Source of the DNA: Muriicola sp. Z0-33
GTDB taxonomy: Bacteria; Bacteroidota; Bacteroidia; Flavobacteriales; Flavobacteriaceae
Reading direction: 5' to 3'
Length of the DNA stretch: 64,000 nt
Assembly: GCF_026126425.1 (NCBI RefSeq)
Contig: NZ_JAFMPW010000001.1
Span: 372,001-436,000 of the forward strand
A program made the translations under genes and the position numbers. The notes beneath the pieces were generated by a model that had not been told where the DNA came from, ran no database searches, and saw only the letters and a program-made list of their open reading frames with translations. Shown one piece after another: positions 39,256 through 47,966 of the stretch. Within the stretch, counting starts at the first letter, position 1, and the number at the start of each line of letters is the position of its first letter.

Positions 39256-40446
39256 ATGGCCCGATTACCCAAAAAACTGCAACAAAAATTAGAAGAGCGA
39301 AGGGCTGATAATACCCTAAGAGAATTACCATCGGAAACCTCCTTAGTAGATTTTTCGTCTAATGATTATTTGGGTTTTTCTCAGAATATGGCATTATCGC
39401 ATTTGGCATTGCAAATTTTGTCGGATAAGGAGTTGGCCCGCAATGGAGCAACCGGTTCCCGATTACTGACCGGGAATAACATTTTATTCGATGAGGTTGA
39501 AGAGTTAATCAGTACTTACCACAATGCGGAAAATGCCTTGATTTTTAACTCGGGCTATGATGCCAACATAGGGTTCTTCTCCTCGGTTCCACAGCGAAAT
39601 GATATTGTATTTTTTGATGAATTTATACATGCCAGTATTAGGGATGGATTAAAACTCGGAAATGCAAGAGCTTTCAAGTTTAAACACAACAATTTAGAAG
39701 ATTTATCATCCTGTATTGCCCAACAAAAACATCAACTGGATGGTGGTGATAATCAGGCATATCTTGTCACCGAAGCTGTATTTTCTATGGATGGTGATAC
39801 CTCAGATCTGCATAAACTTATGGAAATATGTGAGAGTAATGACATTCTTCTTATTCTTGATGAGGCGCATGCTGTGGGAGTATTTGGCAAAGGTGGAAAG
39901 GGGAGGATCTCCGATCTTCATCTTGAAGACAGGGTGTTCGCAAGAATGATAACTTTTGGGAAGGCTTTAGGGTGTCACGGAGCTGCGATCCTTGGGACTA
40001 ATGCACTAAAAAACTATTTGGTGAACTTTGCGAGAAGCTTAATTTACACTACAGCATTGCCCCCTCACTCGCTGGCAAGTATTTTAGCAGCTTATAAATT
40101 ACTATCGTCAGATCTTGGAAGTCAGCAGATCATAAAGTTAAGGGAGAATATAGATTACTTTAAGGAACTATTGACTGGGATGCGACTTAGTACATATTTT
40201 ATTAAAAGCGATTCAGCTATCCACTGCTGTATTCTTGGAGGAAGTACGTTGGTAAAGCAAACAGCACTTGCTTTATCTCATCAGGGAATGGATGTAAAAC
40301 CTATTCTTTACCCTACTGTGCCAAAAGGAAAGGAACGCTTAAGATTTTGCCTGCATTCATTTAATAGCAAGCAGGAAATACAGGAGGTTTTAAAGACATT
40401 GAAAGCAATTATTACTAAATCTCCCTCGCTGGCCCGGGGTAATTAA
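39256..40446 (+). CDS. bioF: 8-amino-7-oxononanoate synthase-like enzyme
   Basis: BioF condenses pimeloyl thioester and alanine to give 7-keto-8-aminopelargonate, the first ring-building step of biotin synthesis. The 396-residue PLP enzyme shows VDFSSNDYLGFSQN near the N-terminus, GATGSRLLTGN, the ILDEAHAVGVFG aspartate loop, and the PLP lysine in TFGKALGCHGA. Related alpha-oxoamine synthases exist (KBL, serine palmitoyltransferase), but bioD 395 bases downstream supports BioF. It starts a bioF-DUF2007-bioD transcript. Confidence 0.93.
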   Translation: MARLPKKLQQKLEERRADNTLRELPSETSLVDFSSNDYLGFSQNMALSHLALQILSDKELARNGATGSRLLTGNNILFDEVEELISTYHNAENALIFNSGYDANIGFFSSVPQRNDIVFFDEFIHASIRDGLKLGNARAFKFKHNNLEDLSSCIAQQKHQLDGGDNQAYLVTEAVFSMDGDTSDLHKLMEICESNDILLILDEAHAVGVFGKGGKGRISDLHLEDRVFARMITFGKALGCHGAAILGTNALKNYLVNFARSLIYTTALPPHSLASILAAYKLLSSDLGSQQIIKLRENIDYFKELLTGMRLSTYFIKSDSAIHCCILGGSTLVKQTALALSHQGMDVKPILYPTVPKGKERLRFCLHSFNSKQEIQEVLKTLKAIITKSPSLARGN

Positions 40447-40455
40447 ATACAATTT

Positions 40456-40845
40456 ATGGAACAGAAATTTTATACGTTGGGGGCATTTGAATATGTAGCA
40501 GATGTTCAAATTATAAAGGGGAAACTAGAATCTGAAGGGATAGAAGTATTCCTGAAAGATGAAAATACACTGAATACAGACCCGTTGATAAGCAGCGCAA
40601 TCGGGGGAGTAAAATTACGCGTGTATTCCAAAGACAAGGAACGCGCTATTTTGATTTATGATGAGATTCGCAATTATGCTTTAGATAGTAAGAACATGCC
40701 AGTGGTTTGCCCTAATTGTAAAGCTCAGAAGTCGGAGGTGTATTACAGCCGCAAAGGGTTGCTGAACAAATTGTTCCCCTTTTTTGAACCAAAGAAGTAC
40801 AAATGCACTGTTTGTAATATAATAACCAAGGCTCCTAATCAATGA
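40456..40845 (+). CDS. DUF2007-type protein with zinc ribbon, in biotin operon
   Basis: A 129-residue protein. Residues 1-75 look like the DUF2007 'putative signal transducing' domain (FYTLGAFEYVADVQIIKGKL, then GGVKLRVYSKDKERAILIYD), known in Bacteroidota. Residues of about 88-125 carry two CxxC pairs (CPNC and CTVC) forming a probable zinc ribbon. It sits nine bases after bioF, and its stop overlaps the bioD start by four bases (ATGA), so translation is coupled to the biotin genes. No role in biotin synthesis is known. Function remains open. Confidence 0.85.
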   Translation: MEQKFYTLGAFEYVADVQIIKGKLESEGIEVFLKDENTLNTDPLISSAIGGVKLRVYSKDKERAILIYDEIRNYALDSKNMPVVCPNCKAQKSEVYYSRKGLLNKLFPFFEPKKYKCTVCNIITKAPNQ

Positions 40846-41459
40846 AACGAATATTTGTTACAGGTATCTCAACGGAAGTGGGTAAAACCCTGGCCGCGGC
40901 CATTATAACAGAAGCTCTGGAGGCAGATTATTGGAAACCTGTTCAGGCCGGGGATCTTAATGACTCTGACAGTCATAAGATTGCATCATTAATCTCAAAT
41001 ACAAAAACAAAAATACATCAGAACAGCTATGCACTAAATACCCCAATGAGCCCTCATGCTGCGGCCGAAATAGATGGCATTTCCATTAATACGGATCAAA
41101 TTGTCGAACCCAGAACAAACAACCATTTGGTAATTGAAGGTGCAGGGGGGATACTGGTGCCGATTAATAATACGGAAACCATAGCGGATATAATTCAGCC
41201 TACCTACAAAGTGGTTGTTGTATCCAGACATTATCTTGGGAGTATCAATCATTCCTTATTGACCATAGACTACCTTCAAAAATCAGGTTTTGATGTTTCC
41301 ATTATATTTAATGGGGAGCCCCATCAATCAACAGAAAGTATCATACTTAAAAAAACGGGTGTTCCTTCGCTGGGTCGTATATTCAACGAAGCCGCCTTTA
41401 CCAAAGAGGTGATTAAAAGGTATGCTGCTGAATTCAGATCTTCATTAACTTCACTCTGA
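40842..41459 (+). CDS. bioD: ATP-dependent dethiobiotin synthetase
   Basis: BioD closes the ureido ring of dethiobiotin using carbon dioxide and ATP. The 205-residue P-loop protein shows GISTEVGKTLAA near the N-terminus, the KPVQAG lysine motif (as WKPVQAGD), and LVIEGAGGILVPIN in the middle. It overlaps the DUF2007 gene by four bases and its end overlaps the convergent glycosyltransferase gene by nine. Confidence 0.95.
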   Translation: MKRIFVTGISTEVGKTLAAAIITEALEADYWKPVQAGDLNDSDSHKIASLISNTKTKIHQNSYALNTPMSPHAAAEIDGISINTDQIVEPRTNNHLVIEGAGGILVPINNTETIADIIQPTYKVVVVSRHYLGSINHSLLTIDYLQKSGFDVSIIFNGEPHQSTESIILKKTGVPSLGRIFNEAAFTKEVIKRYAAEFRSSLTSL

Positions 41460-42938
41460 TCTCTGATATATTTCAGCTTTATCTACAATTGCTAAAACTT
41501 TGTAATGATTGCTTAAATAGTTTACCATATAGGCGTTTTCCTCCTTTTCATCTTCATCAAATATGCGACGCCCTTTTCTGGTCACAATAGTTTTAGGACG
41601 TAACACCTCCATAATATGACGCAACTCTTCCATAGAGGTATCCCGGGGGTTCTTGTAGGCAGAAAACATTTCCTCCTTACAAAGATTACTGGGATGCGTA
41701 GCTGCCTTGGTCGGGGGGTTAACGCCCAAGACCCAATATCCGATATGGTAGCCTAAAAAGAGAATGTTTTCAGTATCCAGATCATGAACTTCTATATATT
41801 GTGGAACCGTAAATCCTTCCCCATTATAAAAAGTTCCCCTCTCTAACTTGTTCCTGGCAATATTGTAATATTCCAGGTAGGCCTCGACCGGAAGTAACAG
41901 CAAAAGAAACAGCACATAGGGACGGTAGTTGAACTTTTCAAAAAAAGCAAGTTTGCTGAAGACAATAACCACAGGAATTACGAATATTGGAAACAACTGA
42001 ATAAGGTAATGACTGTTTATTCTTCCTCCTTTCATAAATGACCACATTACCCCCAATACAACAATTAACATCATCATCGTATTACGCTCCTTTAAATTCA
42101 GATAATTTTTTTTCCAGGCCCATATGTATAAGGGCAACACTAGCAATAAAATGGGCGAAATTAGCCAGGGAGAATAACGTCTGGCAGCGGAATAGTCCAA
42201 AGGGGCAATTACAACTGAATTCCACCATAATTCCAGATTATTTTGCAAATAATAGGGCAAAATGGTCAGACCAATAACAAGCAGTATTCCTATTCCAAAG
42301 AGTCCGGTATAGTATATACTATTGGCGTATAATCCGGAGGAGATTAAATCATAAAATATAAAAAGTCCGGTAAAAAGAACGGCATAGGCCAGATTGAGTT
42401 TCGACATAAGACACAATCCCATTAACAAACCAGCAGCCAGATAGTGCCCCCCCTTTTTGTTTTTAAGTAGCAGGTATAACCCGGGCATAAAAAATGCCAT
42501 ACAAATATGTTCGGACATCACCCCTTGTATACTCCCAAACATACTTAGCAGCAGTACACAAATTAATGCCGCTACAAAGCCATTCTTTTTGGTAGATAAA
42601 AGTGCCCCTGATTTGTAGGTAAAGAATGCCGTTATTGCCACCAGCAAGGTCCCCATAAGGCGAATTGCGAAAAAACTTTTCCCAAATAAATAGATGATAC
42701 CAGCAAAAAAAAGGAAAGTAATGGGCGGTTTAACATCCCAAAGTTGGGTATAGGGAAGAAATCCGTCAACCCACGACTGCCCAATTAGAATAAAGGTACT
42801 CTCGTCCCTGTCTATATAATCGCGGAAGAAAAAAGGAAGTCTTACAAATAGGGAAAGAACAAAAAGAAAAATAAATACTGTACTGCTCTTAAGTTTATTG
42901 TAATTGGGAGTAAGAGATGTTATAACTTTGTTTAGCAT
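41451..42938 (-). CDS. GT39-type membrane glycosyltransferase (ArnT/PMT-like)
   Basis: A 495-residue integral membrane protein with about ten helices. The first periplasmic loop carries the acidic motif DYIDRDESTFILIGQSW, typical of GT-C enzymes such as ArnT and PMT, which transfer a sugar from a polyprenyl-phosphate donor. A soluble C-terminal part (about 390-495) follows. The glycan acceptor is unknown. It is divergent from bioA, overlaps the end of bioD, and has no evident link to biotin synthesis. Confidence 0.85.
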   Translation of the reverse strand: MLNKVITSLTPNYNKLKSSTVFIFLFVLSLFVRLPFFFRDYIDRDESTFILIGQSWVDGFLPYTQLWDVKPPITFLFFAGIIYLFGKSFFAIRLMGTLLVAITAFFTYKSGALLSTKKNGFVAALICVLLLSMFGSIQGVMSEHICMAFFMPGLYLLLKNKKGGHYLAAGLLMGLCLMSKLNLAYAVLFTGLFIFYDLISSGLYANSIYYTGLFGIGILLVIGLTILPYYLQNNLELWWNSVVIAPLDYSAARRYSPWLISPILLLVLPLYIWAWKKNYLNLKERNTMMMLIVVLGVMWSFMKGGRINSHYLIQLFPIFVIPVVIVFSKLAFFEKFNYRPYVLFLLLLLPVEAYLEYYNIARNKLERGTFYNGEGFTVPQYIEVHDLDTENILFLGYHIGYWVLGVNPPTKAATHPSNLCKEEMFSAYKNPRDTSMEELRHIMEVLRPKTIVTRKGRRIFDEDEKEENAYMVNYLSNHYKVLAIVDKAEIYQRSE

Positions 42939-43004
42939 TAGGGCTGGGTTTTCTTCCGGCTACCGCAAGATAGATAAATTGGAGATTTAGTAATATCGAC
43001 AGCC

Positions 43005-44273
43005 TTGAAAAAACTTTCAGAAAGAGACAAAAAACACCTTTGGCACCCGCTTACCCAGCATAAATTGCAACCTGAAATGTTGGGGATCACTAAAGCAAAG
43101 GGGTGTGTACTATACGACGAGAACGGCAGAGAATATATAGATGGGATATCTTCCTGGTACACTTGTATGTATGGGCATTGCAATGATTATATTCTGGATA
43201 GTGTAAAAAGTCAAATGTCTGTTTTAGATCAGGTTGTTTTTAGTGGCTTCACCCATCTACCAGCTGTTGAATTGTCTGAAGCACTTATTAAAATGCTCCC
43301 GGAGAACCAACAGAAAATATTTTTTTCGGATAATGGATCTACGGCTACCGAGATTGGGATTAAGATGGCCCTACAATATCATTTCAATAAAGGGAATAAG
43401 CGTAATGTACTATTGGCGTTTGAAGAAGGTTTTCACGGAGATACCTTCGGTGCTATGTCTGTCTCAGGCTTATCGGTCTACAATGGTCCTTTTGAAGAAT
43501 ACTTTATTAATGTAGAAAGAATTGCTGTCCCTGATGCAGATAACATTGGCGAAATTCTGACTTATTTAAATAAAAGATTAGAAAAGAAAGACATAGCCGG
43601 GTTTATTTATGAACCTTTAGTACAGGGTGCAGCTGCGATGAAAATGCATTCTGCGGAGGGCTTAGATAAAATCCTGGCGCTATTACAAAGCCACGATGTA
43701 CTGAATATTGCAGATGAAGTAATGACAGGTTTTGGGAAAACAGGCAAAGACTTTGCATCAGATTATATAGCAACCAAGCCAGACATCATTTGTCTTTCTA
43801 AAGCCCTCACGGCTGGCTTAATGCCAATGGCAGTGACTTCCTGTACCCAAATGGTTTATGACGCCTTTTATAGTGATGAATTAGCCAAAGGGCTATTTCA
43901 CGGACATACCTATACGGCTAACCCGCTAGCCTGTACAGCCGCATTAGCAGGAATACAATTATTGCATACCCAGGAGATGCAAAACAATATTGCCAGAATT
44001 ATTAAATCTCATCAAGACTTTGAGAAAGAAATAAAAAAGCACCCCAGGGTGGCCGCTACCCGGCAGTGCGGAATCATTTTTGCAATGGATCTAAATACGC
44101 AGATGGAACGTTATGGCAGCCTTAGGGACAGGATGTTTAAACACTTTATGGATAACGGTGTTTTTCTACGGCCATTAGGGAATACAATTTATATCCTGGC
44201 ACCTTATATCATCACAGAAGAACAGTTACTAAGAATATATTCTACTATCGAGACCTGCCTGGACATAGTTTAA
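43005..44273 (+). CDS. bioA: Adenosylmethionine--8-amino-7-oxononanoate transaminase
   Basis: BioA converts 7-keto-8-aminopelargonate to 7,8-diaminopelargonate using S-adenosylmethionine as amino donor. The 422-residue class-III aminotransferase starts with HLWHPLTQHKL, has the DGISSWYTCMYGHC segment (SAM-site residues), EGFHGDTFGAMSVSG, NIADEVMTGFGKTG with the PLP Asp, and CLSKALTAGL with the PLP lysine. The only start before an in-frame stop is TTG at 43005. It converges on the GT2 gene with a four-base overlap. Confidence 0.96.
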   Translation: MKKLSERDKKHLWHPLTQHKLQPEMLGITKAKGCVLYDENGREYIDGISSWYTCMYGHCNDYILDSVKSQMSVLDQVVFSGFTHLPAVELSEALIKMLPENQQKIFFSDNGSTATEIGIKMALQYHFNKGNKRNVLLAFEEGFHGDTFGAMSVSGLSVYNGPFEEYFINVERIAVPDADNIGEILTYLNKRLEKKDIAGFIYEPLVQGAAAMKMHSAEGLDKILALLQSHDVLNIADEVMTGFGKTGKDFASDYIATKPDIICLSKALTAGLMPMAVTSCTQMVYDAFYSDELAKGLFHGHTYTANPLACTAALAGIQLLHTQEMQNNIARIIKSHQDFEKEIKKHPRVAATRQCGIIFAMDLNTQMERYGSLRDRMFKHFMDNGVFLRPLGNTIYILAPYIITEEQLLRIYSTIETCLDIV

Positions 44274-45028
44274 GACCATTTGGCCTGGTAATTTTTTCTA
44301 TGCATCTTTCTGATAAGATATAGATCGTACCACAACCTAAAGAAGTAGCTTAGTTTTACCTTAGAATCTCCCTGATCTACCCATTTTTTTACTGGGATTT
44401 CGTCCATAGATTTTAGTGCCTCTTCCTTGCCATAATAACACAATAAGCGACTAAATAATTCTACGTCAAATAACCATTTGGATATAAAAGGCTCATTAAA
44501 TAGCAGCTCTGCAAGTTCAGTTTTAAAAACTTTACAACCACACTGAGTATCATAAACTTTTATATCAAGTACATTAGAAATAAACGTAGCTATGATGCGC
44601 CCGAAGAGAAATCGCGAAAATTTGCGTTCGACCAACGAACCTATTTTTAGAATTCTTGAGGCAAATACAAAGTTTTTGCCACTGCTCAGATGAGTTAAGT
44701 AAGAATAACATTCTTCAAGAGAGGTCGCCAGATCTGCATCTAAATAGGCCAATACCGGGGCAATTTCATTTTTATGACAATGCAATACTCCCAGGCGTAC
44801 AGATGCTGCCTTACCCGCATTTTTTTTATTTTCAAGTATAAATACCTGCCCTTCGAACTCTGTTCTTAAGTTATCTAGCCTCAGCTGTGTGTTGTCAGTA
44901 GAAGCATCATTGACGAAACATATACGTGCAGTGCTATTTGTTGAAAGAAAGGCCTTGAATTCTGCTAATGGAAGTCGGTCAAATTCGTTGTAGCAAGGAA
45001 TAATAATTGCAATATCAGCTTGATGCAT
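44270..45028 (-). CDS. Family 2 glycosyltransferase (dolichol-phosphate-sugar type)
   Basis: A 252-residue GT-A enzyme without membrane helices. It starts with IAIIIPCYNEFDRLPL, has the metal-binding DAD in LAYLDADLATSLEE, and a QCGCKVFKTELAELLF segment like that of polyprenol-phosphate mannosyl- or glucosyltransferases. It likely makes polyprenyl-phosphate sugar, which GT-C enzymes such as the one at 41451 use as donor. That functional pairing is inferred. It follows a Coa1-like gene by 23 bases on the same strand. Confidence 0.85.
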   Translation of the reverse strand: MHQADIAIIIPCYNEFDRLPLAEFKAFLSTNSTARICFVNDASTDNTQLRLDNLRTEFEGQVFILENKKNAGKAASVRLGVLHCHKNEIAPVLAYLDADLATSLEECYSYLTHLSSGKNFVFASRILKIGSLVERKFSRFLFGRIIATFISNVLDIKVYDTQCGCKVFKTELAELLFNEPFISKWLFDVELFSRLLCYYGKEEALKSMDEIPVKKWVDQGDSKVKLSYFFRLWYDLYLIRKMHRKNYQAKWS

Positions 45029-45051
45029 TTAAGTAAGTGTTAATTATGGGA

Positions 45052-45480
45052 CTATTCCCAATCGTTTTCTAACAAATTGAAATCTTCATTTTCACTAACA
45101 ACTACTCTGATCTCATCATAGATCCAGGTATCATTTTCGCTATGGGCTACGATATAAAGTGTACCCTTGCCTTTGGGTCCGACTACGGGAATTTTCATAT
45201 CTGCATTCTTCTTGCCGTTATGCCAATTTAAATTCCCCTGAGGTATGCCATCTTGCTCAATTGGGGCTCCCAGGAGTTCAATAAGTTGTGGATCGTCATT
45301 AATTTTCTCTAACGCATAGGTATAAGGTTCCGAATCTTCCAAAATGCTGGTAACTCCATAAAATAAAGATCCTACAAAGAAAACAACTAGTAAAATAGCT
45401 GTGAGGCAACCGCCCACAGGCACTACCCATTTCCAATTTCTCTTCCACCAACTAGGTTGTGGCACTAATTCATTGTTCAT
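45052..45480 (-). CDS. Coa1/Tim21-like membrane protein
   Basis: A 142-residue protein with one N-terminal membrane helix (about 19-43) after a tryptophan-rich basic start (PSWWKRNWKWVVP), and a small beta-rich domain outside. The domain (ALEKINDDPQLIELLGAPIE, WHNGKKNADMKIPVVGPKG) resembles the Coa1 family that helps assemble cytochrome c oxidase in mitochondria. Many bacterial relatives have no known role. No oxidase gene is nearby. It probably shares a transcript with the downstream GT2 gene. Confidence 0.75.
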   Translation of the reverse strand: MNNELVPQPSWWKRNWKWVVPVGGCLTAILLVVFFVGSLFYGVTSILEDSEPYTYALEKINDDPQLIELLGAPIEQDGIPQGNLNWHNGKKNADMKIPVVGPKGKGTLYIVAHSENDTWIYDEIRVVVSENEDFNLLENDWE

Positions 45481-45521
45481 TAATTTTTTCTTCGGATTAA
45501 GTAGATCAAGATAAGAACTTT

Positions 45522-45529
45522 TATTTTTG
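45522..45529 (+). promoter_or_regulatory. Flavobacterial -7 element (TATTTTTG) for ketoacyl-synthase gene
   Basis: An exact TAnnTTTG match. It overlaps a candidate TTG start at 45527, which argues that translation begins at the next in-frame TTG, 45548. Confidence 0.55.
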
Positions 45530-45547
45530 CCGGAAACATCTCTTGTA

Positions 45548-46720
45548 TTGAATCAGCCAATCGGAATAACCGCAATAGCCTCTGTCTCACCTCTTGGAAC
45601 CGGACTCGAGAATACCTGGAAGCATTATTTGAACCAGGACCACTATTTAAAACAAATAGAGGTAGGAGGTAGCCGGGAATGGGTGGCCAGTTTACCAGAG
45701 GGGCTCAGGAAAGAAATAGAATTACTAAGGGGAACTAATTCAAAATATGAGGCATTAGATAATAGTGTTCTGTATGCATTATTTGCTGGTAGAGCAGCAA
45801 TTTTACAAGCAGGATGGAACGACGAGGACAGTTTTGGGGTAAATATAGGCTCTAGCAGAGGTGCAACTTCCCTTTTTGAAAAGTTTCATCAGGAATTTAT
45901 AGCTACTGGAAAAAGTCCGACCCTCTCTTCGCCCACGACCACATTAGGCAATATAGCATCCTGGGTGGGACACGACCTTGGGACCAAAGGCCCGGTCATT
46001 TCGCATTCTATTACGTGTTCTACTGCACTTCATGCACTGTTGAATGGTATTGCGTGGATTAAGGGAGGGTTGTCTGAAAAGTTTTTGGTTGGAGGTTCAG
46101 AGTCTCCTTTAACCCCATTTACCATTGCCCAGATGAAGGCACTGAAAATTTATTCGAATGGTAATGGAGCATATCCCTGCAGGGCTTTGGATCCTGAGAA
46201 CGACCGTAATACAATGGTGCTGGGAGAGGCCGCCTCAATGGCTTGTTTACAAAAGGGCATTACTGCCAAAACGTTGGCTTTGATAGAAGGGATGGGCTAT
46301 GCTACAGAGCCCCTGGAGCACAATGTATCGCTGTCTTCAGAAGCAGATTGCTTTCAATCTTCAATGAAGATGGCTATGGGAGGTTTAAGAGCGGAAGAAA
46401 TTGATATTATTGTGACACACTCCCCGGGAACCATAAAAGGCGATAGGTCCGAACTTAATGCAATTCAAAAGATATTCGGGGATTATTGTCCTGCCTTAAG
46501 TTGTAATAAATGGAAGATAGGGCATACTTTTGGAGCCTCCGGAATGCTTAGTATTGAAATGGCAATTCTGATGCTGCAGCATCAGAAATTTATCGGAGTC
46601 CCTTATCTTAAAAATTCAATTAGACCGAAAAAAATTGATCGGATTCTGGTAAATGCCGTGGGCTTTGGAGGTAATGCGGTGAGCATTTTGCTTAAACGTC
46701 CTGACGGGAATCTGGATTGA
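45548..46720 (+). CDS. Beta-ketoacyl synthase homologue in biotin locus
   Basis: A 390-residue thiolase-fold condensing enzyme related to FabF/KAS I-II. The full catalytic triad is present: Cys157 (SITCSTALHA), His291 (VTHSPGTIKGD) and His326 (KIGHTFGASGM). The sequence is more divergent than housekeeping FabF: SITCSTALHA replaces the usual VTACAT, and the N-terminus is short. TTG at 45548 is chosen because the alternative TTG at 45527 lies inside the promoter element. It stands between bioA and bioB, so a role in making the pimeloyl chain is attractive but unproven. Confidence 0.85.
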   Translation: MNQPIGITAIASVSPLGTGLENTWKHYLNQDHYLKQIEVGGSREWVASLPEGLRKEIELLRGTNSKYEALDNSVLYALFAGRAAILQAGWNDEDSFGVNIGSSRGATSLFEKFHQEFIATGKSPTLSSPTTTLGNIASWVGHDLGTKGPVISHSITCSTALHALLNGIAWIKGGLSEKFLVGGSESPLTPFTIAQMKALKIYSNGNGAYPCRALDPENDRNTMVLGEAASMACLQKGITAKTLALIEGMGYATEPLEHNVSLSSEADCFQSSMKMAMGGLRAEEIDIIVTHSPGTIKGDRSELNAIQKIFGDYCPALSCNKWKIGHTFGASGMLSIEMAILMLQHQKFIGVPYLKNSIRPKKIDRILVNAVGFGGNAVSILLKRPDGNLD

Positions 46721-46767
46721 ATTCGGAAATTTGGTTTTGAATATTGTAATTTCTATAGAATTAGGTC

Positions 46768-46775
46768 TATTTTTG
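46768..46775 (+). promoter_or_regulatory. Flavobacterial -7 element (TATTTTTG) for bioB
   Basis: An exact TAnnTTTG match 21 bases upstream of the bioB ATG, with a possible TTG upstream element at 46744-46746. Confidence 0.55.
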
Positions 46776-46796
46776 ACTTTGAAATAACAGCTACAT

Positions 46797-47900
46797 ATGA
46801 GCGAAGTAAGACATAACTGGACTAAGGAGGAGATTCAGGATATTTATAATAAACCAATGATGGAGTTGCTCTATAATGCGGCAACGATCCATAGAGAACA
46901 TCATAATCCGAATACGGTTCAGGTATCTACATTACTATCAATAAAAACAGGTGGATGTCCTGAAGATTGCGGGTACTGTCCGCAGGCTGCTCGTTATCAT
47001 ACAGATATTGAGGGCAATGATCTTATGACAGTTCAACATGTAAAAGCACAGGCCTTGCGGGCTAAGGCAAGCGGGAGTTCAAGAGTGTGTATGGGAGCAG
47101 CCTGGCGTAATGTTAAGGATGGGCCCGAATTTGACCAGGTGCTCGAAATGGTACGAACAATCAATAAGCTAGACATGGAGGTCTGCTGTACCCTTGGGAT
47201 GATTACAGAAAACCAGGCCAAGCGTCTAGCGGAGGCTGGACTTTATGCTTATAATCACAATCTGGATACTTCGGAAGATTATTACAAAGATGTTATTTCA
47301 ACAAGGGCATTTAAAGATAGGTTGGATACTATTGATAATGTCAGGAAAAGTAATGTTACTGTATGTAGTGGCGGCATAATTGGTATGGGAGAGCAACTTG
47401 AAGACAGAGCAGGAATGCTGGTAGCCTTGTCTTCTTTGAATCCGCAACCAGAATCTGTTCCGATCAATGCCCTGGTTGCTGTAGAAGGCACTCCTATGGA
47501 AGATATGGAACCTATTCCCATTTGGGACATGATAAGAATGGTAGCAACCACCAGAATTGTAATGCCAACAACTCAGGTGCGACTTTCTGCCGGAAGGACA
47601 GAAATGACACAGGAAGGGCAGGCCCTTTGTTTTTTTGCAGGGGCAAATTCTATTTTTGCCGGGGACAAGTTACTTACCACCCCAAATCCGGATGTCAACG
47701 AGGATATGAAACTATTTGAATTACTAGGATTAGTACCTCAGAAAGCATTTGTAAAGACTCCTCAACCAGAAACCGTTGAAGCAGCAGACTCTCAATATGA
47801 GTCTTTGGGTGAAAAACCAAGATGGACTCGTCCGAATCATCAGATTGCCCGTAATGACTCGGCTAAAAAAACGTCGGCATTACCAGAAAATCGCAGTTAA
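46797..47900 (+). CDS. bioB: Biotin synthase
   Basis: BioB inserts sulfur into dethiobiotin to finish biotin. The 367-residue radical-SAM protein has the CxxxCxxC cluster ligands C54, C58 and C61 (TGGCPEDCGYCPQ). Further iron-sulfur ligands are the cysteines in RVCMGAAWR and MEVCCTLGMI, and the Arg in the region VRLSAGRTEM binds the [2Fe-2S] cluster. The tail after residue 325 is charged and longer than in E. coli (346 residues). It has its own promoter and is separate from the other bio genes. Confidence 0.97.
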   Translation: MSEVRHNWTKEEIQDIYNKPMMELLYNAATIHREHHNPNTVQVSTLLSIKTGGCPEDCGYCPQAARYHTDIEGNDLMTVQHVKAQALRAKASGSSRVCMGAAWRNVKDGPEFDQVLEMVRTINKLDMEVCCTLGMITENQAKRLAEAGLYAYNHNLDTSEDYYKDVISTRAFKDRLDTIDNVRKSNVTVCSGGIIGMGEQLEDRAGMLVALSSLNPQPESVPINALVAVEGTPMEDMEPIPIWDMIRMVATTRIVMPTTQVRLSAGRTEMTQEGQALCFFAGANSIFAGDKLLTTPNPDVNEDMKLFELLGLVPQKAFVKTPQPETVEAADSQYESLGEKPRWTRPNHQIARNDSAKKTSALPENRS

Positions 47901-47951
47901 AAGTTTTACTTGGTAAGATTTTTGCATTGTTATTTAACTTTGAGGGTCAAA

Positions 47952-47959
47952 TAAATTTG
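47952..47959 (+). promoter_or_regulatory. Flavobacterial -7 element (TAAATTTG) for JmjC/cupin gene
   Basis: An exact TAnnTTTG match seven bases before the TTG start. A second match (TAACTTTG) lies at 47935-47942. Either could serve. Confidence 0.45.
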
Positions 47960-47966
47960 AGTACCG

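Noticed and set aside
39197-39331. 45-codon extension of the M61 peptidase
   Set aside because: It would overlap the bioF promoter and start and precede a clear signal peptide starting at 39196.
45527-45547. Earlier TTG start of the ketoacyl synthase
   Set aside because: The codon overlaps the TAnnTTTG element at 45522-45529, so it should not be transcribed.
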